A stretch of DNA of 27,917 nt from contig JAFQDR010000090.1 in assembly GCA_017415945.1 (NCBI GenBank), positions 1 to 27,917 of the forward strand. Direction: 5' to 3'. Below the pieces are notes generated by a model, which searched no databases, was not told the DNA's origin, and saw only the letters and a program-made list of their open reading frames with translations. Position numbers and translations under genes: made by a program. The stretch comes from Oscillospiraceae bacterium. Its GTDB lineage: Bacteria; Bacillota_A; Clostridia; Oscillospirales; Oscillospiraceae. Shown in pieces: positions 25,208 through 27,917 of this stretch (its first letter is position 1; each line of letters begins with the position of its first letter).

Positions 25208-25730
25208 TCGGAACCTGGGCATGGGGAACAGGCTACGGCGGAGCAAAAATGGTCTTCGGAACAAAATACGACGATGAAACGCTGATTGCAGCATTCCGAA
25301 AGGCGACAGAGCTGGGATTCCTGAACTGGGATACAGCCGCCGTTTATGGCATGGGAACATGCGAATCCCTGCTCGGCAGGCTAATACACAATAGAGATGA
25401 TTTCTTTATCTCAACGAAGTACTTTCCCAGCGGAAGATTTAAAAGCGGCGCATTGGAAAAATCGTTCTGCGAAAGCATGCAGCGTTTACAGCGAACATCT
25501 GCCGACATCTTCTGGATTCATAAGCCCAACAATCTCCTTGAAAACCTGAAAGAAGCGATCTCGCTCATCCAAGACGGCGGATCAGATCAATCGGCACCTC
25601 AAATGTCTCGTTGGAGCATATCAAGCAAGCGGAGCAGCTGCTGGCAAAAGAAGGCTTGAAGCTTGGCGCAGTGCAAAATCATTTCAGCTTGCTCAGGAAC
25701 GATCAGCAGCCTATTATTGATTATTGCAAT
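25204..25730 (+). pseudogene. Broken aldo/keto reductase
   Basis: The intact 5' part shows GTWAWGTGYGG, the AKR motif NWDTAAVYG (catalytic Asp and Tyr), STKYFP with the Lys, and IFWIHKPNN with the His. Near 25580 a one-base loss shifts the frame. The correct continuation IRSIGTSNVSLEHIKQAEQL, then LKLGAVQNHFSLLRNDQQPI, appears in the next frame. Homology ends at about IIDYCNS (near 25725), so the last roughly 130 residues are missing. It overlaps the regulator gene as ATGA. Debris from mobile elements follows, which probably caused the truncation. Confidence 0.85.
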
Positions 25731-25810
25731 AGTAGACCTGCAAATAAAAGTCAAGGGATAAAAAGAAAGTTTCACAAGATTTTCACAAAAGAAAAATAGG
25801 CACGACAATT

Positions 25811-25828
25811 AGACTGCCGAAGCAGTCT
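25811..25828. repeat. Short perfect hairpin
   Basis: AGACTGC pairs with GCAGTCT around CGAA. On the plus strand it is followed by an A-run rather than a T-run, so it is not a plus-strand terminator. Confidence 0.45.
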
Positions 25829-25862
25829 GAAAAAATGAAGTTTAGTTGTAATCAACCGGCAA

Positions 25863-25983
25863 CCTTGACAGAACGTCATAAAAATGCTCTGTGTGTCATG
25901 CCGACGGTGAGGAACTCATGAATAGATGCAGTCAGTCACCGTCAGGCAAGCAATTGTAGCATTTTTATGACAACCTGTCAAGG
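25863..25983. repeat. 121-bp palindromic element with 26-bp inverted ends
   Basis: CCTTGACAG...GTCATAAAAATGCT at 25863-25888 recurs inverted at 25958-25983; only the three central bases differ. Inside, CGACGGTGA and TCACCGTC form a second stem. The layout suggests a miniature inverted-repeat element or a structured RNA. ATGAATAGATGC occurs inside it (near 25919) and again near 26030. Confidence 0.7.
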
Positions 25984-26040
25984 TCAAGCGGCTTGTGCCG
26001 TGCCTGGATATGCCTCTGGTTTAGAATCTATGAATAGATG

Positions 26041-27249
26041 CTATGCTCTCTGTGTATGCAAAGCCTCCCTTAATCTGGCAAAGTAGATACGAAGAAATTT
26101 ATGTGCAGCAGCGATCATATAAACTTTGTAGGGTTTTCCTTCGGAACGTTTTTTGTCAAGAAACTGATATACTGGCTCGTCTGCAGGACACTTTACTATA
26201 TAGACTGTCATAATCTGAAACAGCGTTTTTCTTAATTCAGGAGAGCCACGTTTGGATATACTTCTTGATTTTGGATCGTTGCTACCAGACTGATTTGGCG
26301 GTGGATCAATACCTGCAAGAGCCACAAGGGATTTTCCACTTTTCAACTGCTCCACATCACCAATTTCAGCAATGAGCTGTGCGCAAAATACTTTTCCAAC
26401 ACCATAAATGCCCATAACTGTATCATATTCAGGAAGTTGTGATGCAAGTTCATCCATTTCAGAACGCATTTTTGCAAGTGCTTCCAGTGTGGAAATGAGT
26501 AGCTTTGCGGATTCTACAATGATGGTTTTAACAGATTCTGTCATCGGCAGGGTGCTGATCTGAGATCTTGCATAAGAATGGATTTCAACAGCTTTTGATT
26601 CGCTGTATTTGTAATGATTCTTCCTGCACCAACTTTGAAATTTTGATTGGAATGCTGATAAGGAGAGTTTTGCAACCGAATCTACATGTGGAGATTTAAG
26701 CACAAAATCCACCCATTTTTCGTGTCCGTCCGATTCTCTGCGAGAGGATGCAAACAACTTGTTTGTACATGGAAAACAGCAATCCAGCAAAGCGATGAAG
26801 TTGTTCTTCTGCATCACAAGCATCTTATTCAGCTTGATGTACTTTCTGTTCAGGACTTTCAGCGTTTTTCTGATTGTACAGGCTGCTGTATATTCACGAA
26901 GCTTCAACCATTTGTCAAGAGCGAATGATGCGATTTTCAGTGCATCAATTTTATCGGTCTTGACCTTTCTTACACGATTTGTGTCGTAATCATCAATAAG
27001 TAATGGATTGACTACGGATACAAATATGCCTGCGTTGTGGAGTGCATTGGCGATGGGTTCATAATATGTACCAGTGTACTCCATGACAACTTTCGTTTCA
27101 CCAGACAGCGTTTTGAGAAAGGCAACCAGCTCTTTCAAGTCTTGATCCGTGTGGAACACATCAAAAGGTTCAGCTATGACAACTCCGAATGGTTGGATCA
27201 CTGCTACAGTGCTTTTGCCTTTGGATACGTCAATTCCTACAGCGTTCAT
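26041..27249 (-). CDS. IS110-family DEDD transposase
   Basis: The protein has 402 residues. The ATG follows AGGAGA. The N-terminal RuvC-like DEDD domain shows GIDVSKGKSTVAV (Asp7), VVMEYTGTYYEPIA (Glu) and RKVKTDKIDALKIA (Asp pair). The C-terminal Tnp_20 domain shows MGIYGVGKVFCAQLIAEIG, then VALAGIDPPPNQSG and SISKRGSPELRKTL, with the serine region used in catalysis. IS110 recombinases use a bridge RNA from the element's own noncoding end to choose target and donor. The gene is full length, so the element may be active. Confidence 0.92.
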   Translation of the reverse strand: MNAVGIDVSKGKSTVAVIQPFGVVIAEPFDVFHTDQDLKELVAFLKTLSGETKVVMEYTGTYYEPIANALHNAGIFVSVVNPLLIDDYDTNRVRKVKTDKIDALKIASFALDKWLKLREYTAACTIRKTLKVLNRKYIKLNKMLVMQKNNFIALLDCCFPCTNKLFASSRRESDGHEKWVDFVLKSPHVDSVAKLSLSAFQSKFQSWCRKNHYKYSESKAVEIHSYARSQISTLPMTESVKTIIVESAKLLISTLEALAKMRSEMDELASQLPEYDTVMGIYGVGKVFCAQLIAEIGDVEQLKSGKSLVALAGIDPPPNQSGSNDPKSRSISKRGSPELRKTLFQIMTVYIVKCPADEPVYQFLDKKRSEGKPYKVYMIAAAHKFLRIYFARLREALHTQRA

Positions 27250-27254
27250 AATTA

Positions 27255-27441
27255 TCTCTCCTGACTACAAAATTTGTGATCGATAAATCCACACTTTTCT
27301 TGTTACTTATTCTGCCTACTGTGTGATGCGAGCGTATATGAATGGCTCTACCTGCAAAATCGAACGCTATAACGAAAGCATGGATAACTGTCTCCAAGAC
27401 GGGCGTGGTGTCCCAAGGGAAAGAACGTTAGTCCAATCACT
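27255..27441 (-). ncRNA. Candidate IS110 bridge RNA region
   Basis: This noncoding stretch lies 5' of the IS110 transposase, where bridge RNAs of this group are encoded. A minus-strand promoter (27448-27477) points into it. It can fold: AGCGT and ACGCT close a stem with a loop of about 28 nt. TATAACGAAAGCA (27368-27380) is a 12-of-13 inverted match of 27441-27453. Boundaries and guide loops are not assigned. Confidence 0.4.
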
Positions 27442-27467
27442 GCTTTCATTATAACTTAAGTAACAAG
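27299..27467. repeat. 11-bp inverted repeat bracketing the IS110 noncoding end
   Basis: CTTGTTACTTA (27299-27309) is perfectly inverted as TAAGTAACAAG (27457-27467), enclosing the second, 13-bp inverted pair. The right arm lies in the promoter spacer. Confidence 0.6.
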
Positions 27468-27477
27468 TGCGTGTAAA
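27448..27477 (-). promoter_or_regulatory. Promoter in the IS110 left end
   Basis: On the minus strand there is TTTACA (27472-27477), an 18-bp spacer and TATAAT (27448-27453). It would drive the noncoding RNA and the transposase. Confidence 0.6.
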
Positions 27478-27542
27478 CCATGGCTGGCTTGTCATGGATT
27501 TATACGACTAAATATTATTATAGTAGGTAGAGAATATGATGA

Positions 27543-27598
27543 TTGTATACTTTGTGGCGAACGGGTTGTATATTTTCTGGCGAAAATTTGTATGTTTT
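27543..27598. repeat. Three direct repeats of IS21-end type
   Basis: TTGTATACTTTGTGGCGAA (27543-27561), TTGTATATTTTCTGGCGAA (27566-27584) and a partial TTGTATGTTTT (27588) are spaced 23 and 22 bp. Multiple short direct repeats with a TGGCGAA core are typical of IS21-family ends. No istA or istB gene is nearby, so this is a stranded end. Confidence 0.55.
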
Positions 27599-27791
27599 AC
27601 TTGACTTTTTACAGATAATCATGCCCATTCCGGTCGGAGCAGATAACAGGTTAAAAATATGCAGTAAATATTTAATTGATATTCAATATCTGATATGAAT
27701 GAAAAATGCCGAAAATATTCATAGTTCGCATAAATGTTGACAACAAATAATTATGCTAGTTGCTATTTGTTTATTATTGTAAGTTTGTCAA
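27599..27791. other. AT-rich gene-free stretch
   Basis: No gene is supported here. TGTTGACAA at 27735-27743 could be the terminal inverted repeat of the transposon whose transposase ends at 27792. Confidence 0.4.
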
Positions 27792-27917
27792 TCATCTTGG
27801 ACAGTGTTCATGTAGGAATTCGATAGGCGAAAGCCAGCCGAGTGGACGCATGGGAAGATTGTTTGTTCGATTTAAACGCACAGCTAGCTGTTTGTTTAAA
27901 TCGGCGCACGAGTAAAA
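27792..27917 (-). CDS. Integrase-core transposase, C-terminal 41 residues, continues past right edge
   Basis: The frame is open from base 27917 to TGA 27792-27794. The residues NKQLAVRLNRTNNLPMRPLG, then WLSPIEFLHEHCPR, match the usual ending of DDE integrase-core (rve) transposases (NxxRPxxxLGxxxPxEF). The IS family cannot be settled; IS481-, IS3- or IS30-like are options. A hairpin, CGATTTAAAC/GTTTAAATCG, lies within this coding stretch. Confidence 0.6.
   Translation of the reverse strand, partial: FYSCADLNKQLAVRLNRTNNLPMRPLGWLSPIEFLHEHCPR

Larger units (their letters stand above)
26030..27500 (-). mobile_element. IS110-family insertion sequence, approximate limits
   Basis: One transposase gene with a short 3' side and a long (about 230 nt) 5' noncoding side fits the IS110 group. 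These elements have no terminal inverted repeats, so the ends cannot be fixed from one copy. Confidence 0.6.

Noticed and set aside
25811..25828. Terminator of the aldo/keto reductase gene
   Set aside because: The stem is followed by A residues on the plus strand, and the gene is already truncated upstream.
27868..27904. Regulatory hairpin at the right edge
   Set aside because: It lies within the open reading frame of the partial transposase, so the symmetry may be incidental.

Overview
The window looks like an accessory island from a low-GC Clostridia genome. The best guess is Ruminococcus or a close Oscillospiraceae relative. This rests on AGGAGG-type ribosome sites, TTGACA-17-TATAAT promoters, the style of the cysteine-repeat surface protein, and a Ruminococcus-like secretory fragment. 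The organism is inferred from these traits, not from a marker gene.

Left part (1-8136). A large secreted repeat protein runs off the left edge on the minus strand; its 680 codons are open to base 1. Beyond it lies a run of minus-strand toxin-type genes: a HepT/MntA pair (HEPN plus nucleotidyltransferase), a HipA-like kinase and a class II Fic protein. Mobile-element debris follows: C-terminal scraps of two different large serine recombinases, a helically spaced GGTTGCA repeat cluster, and a signal-peptide fragment abutting a multi-spanning membrane protein.

Middle (8137-12184). An IS1182-like element sits against the second recombinase scrap. Next is a minus-strand two-gene operon: an ECF sigma factor overlapping a membrane-anchored serpin whose N-terminus resembles an anti-sigma factor.

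Core (11990-24415). One minus-strand operon of six tightly packed genes has a consensus promoter (24387-24415) and a terminator (about 11990-12033). Its order is a Vsr-like nuclease, a C5-cytosine methyltransferase (DrmMII-like), a DrmE-like protein, the DrmA helicase, DrmB (DUF1998), and a NERD-nuclease/SF1-helicase fusion. This is a class 2 DISARM-like phage-defence locus. It has no visible phospholipase-D DrmC; the NERD-helicase occupies the end of the operon. The expected logic is that the methyltransferase marks self DNA, DrmA/DrmB engage incoming DNA, and a nuclease-helicase does the processing. The Vsr-like protein lacks the zinc ligands of E. coli Vsr.

Right part (24416-27917). A divergent Crp/Fnr regulator overlaps a frameshifted and truncated aldo/keto reductase. 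Then come a 121-bp palindromic element, an IS110 element with a candidate bridge-RNA region, an IS21-type terminal repeat set, and the 3' end of an integrase-core transposase at the right edge.
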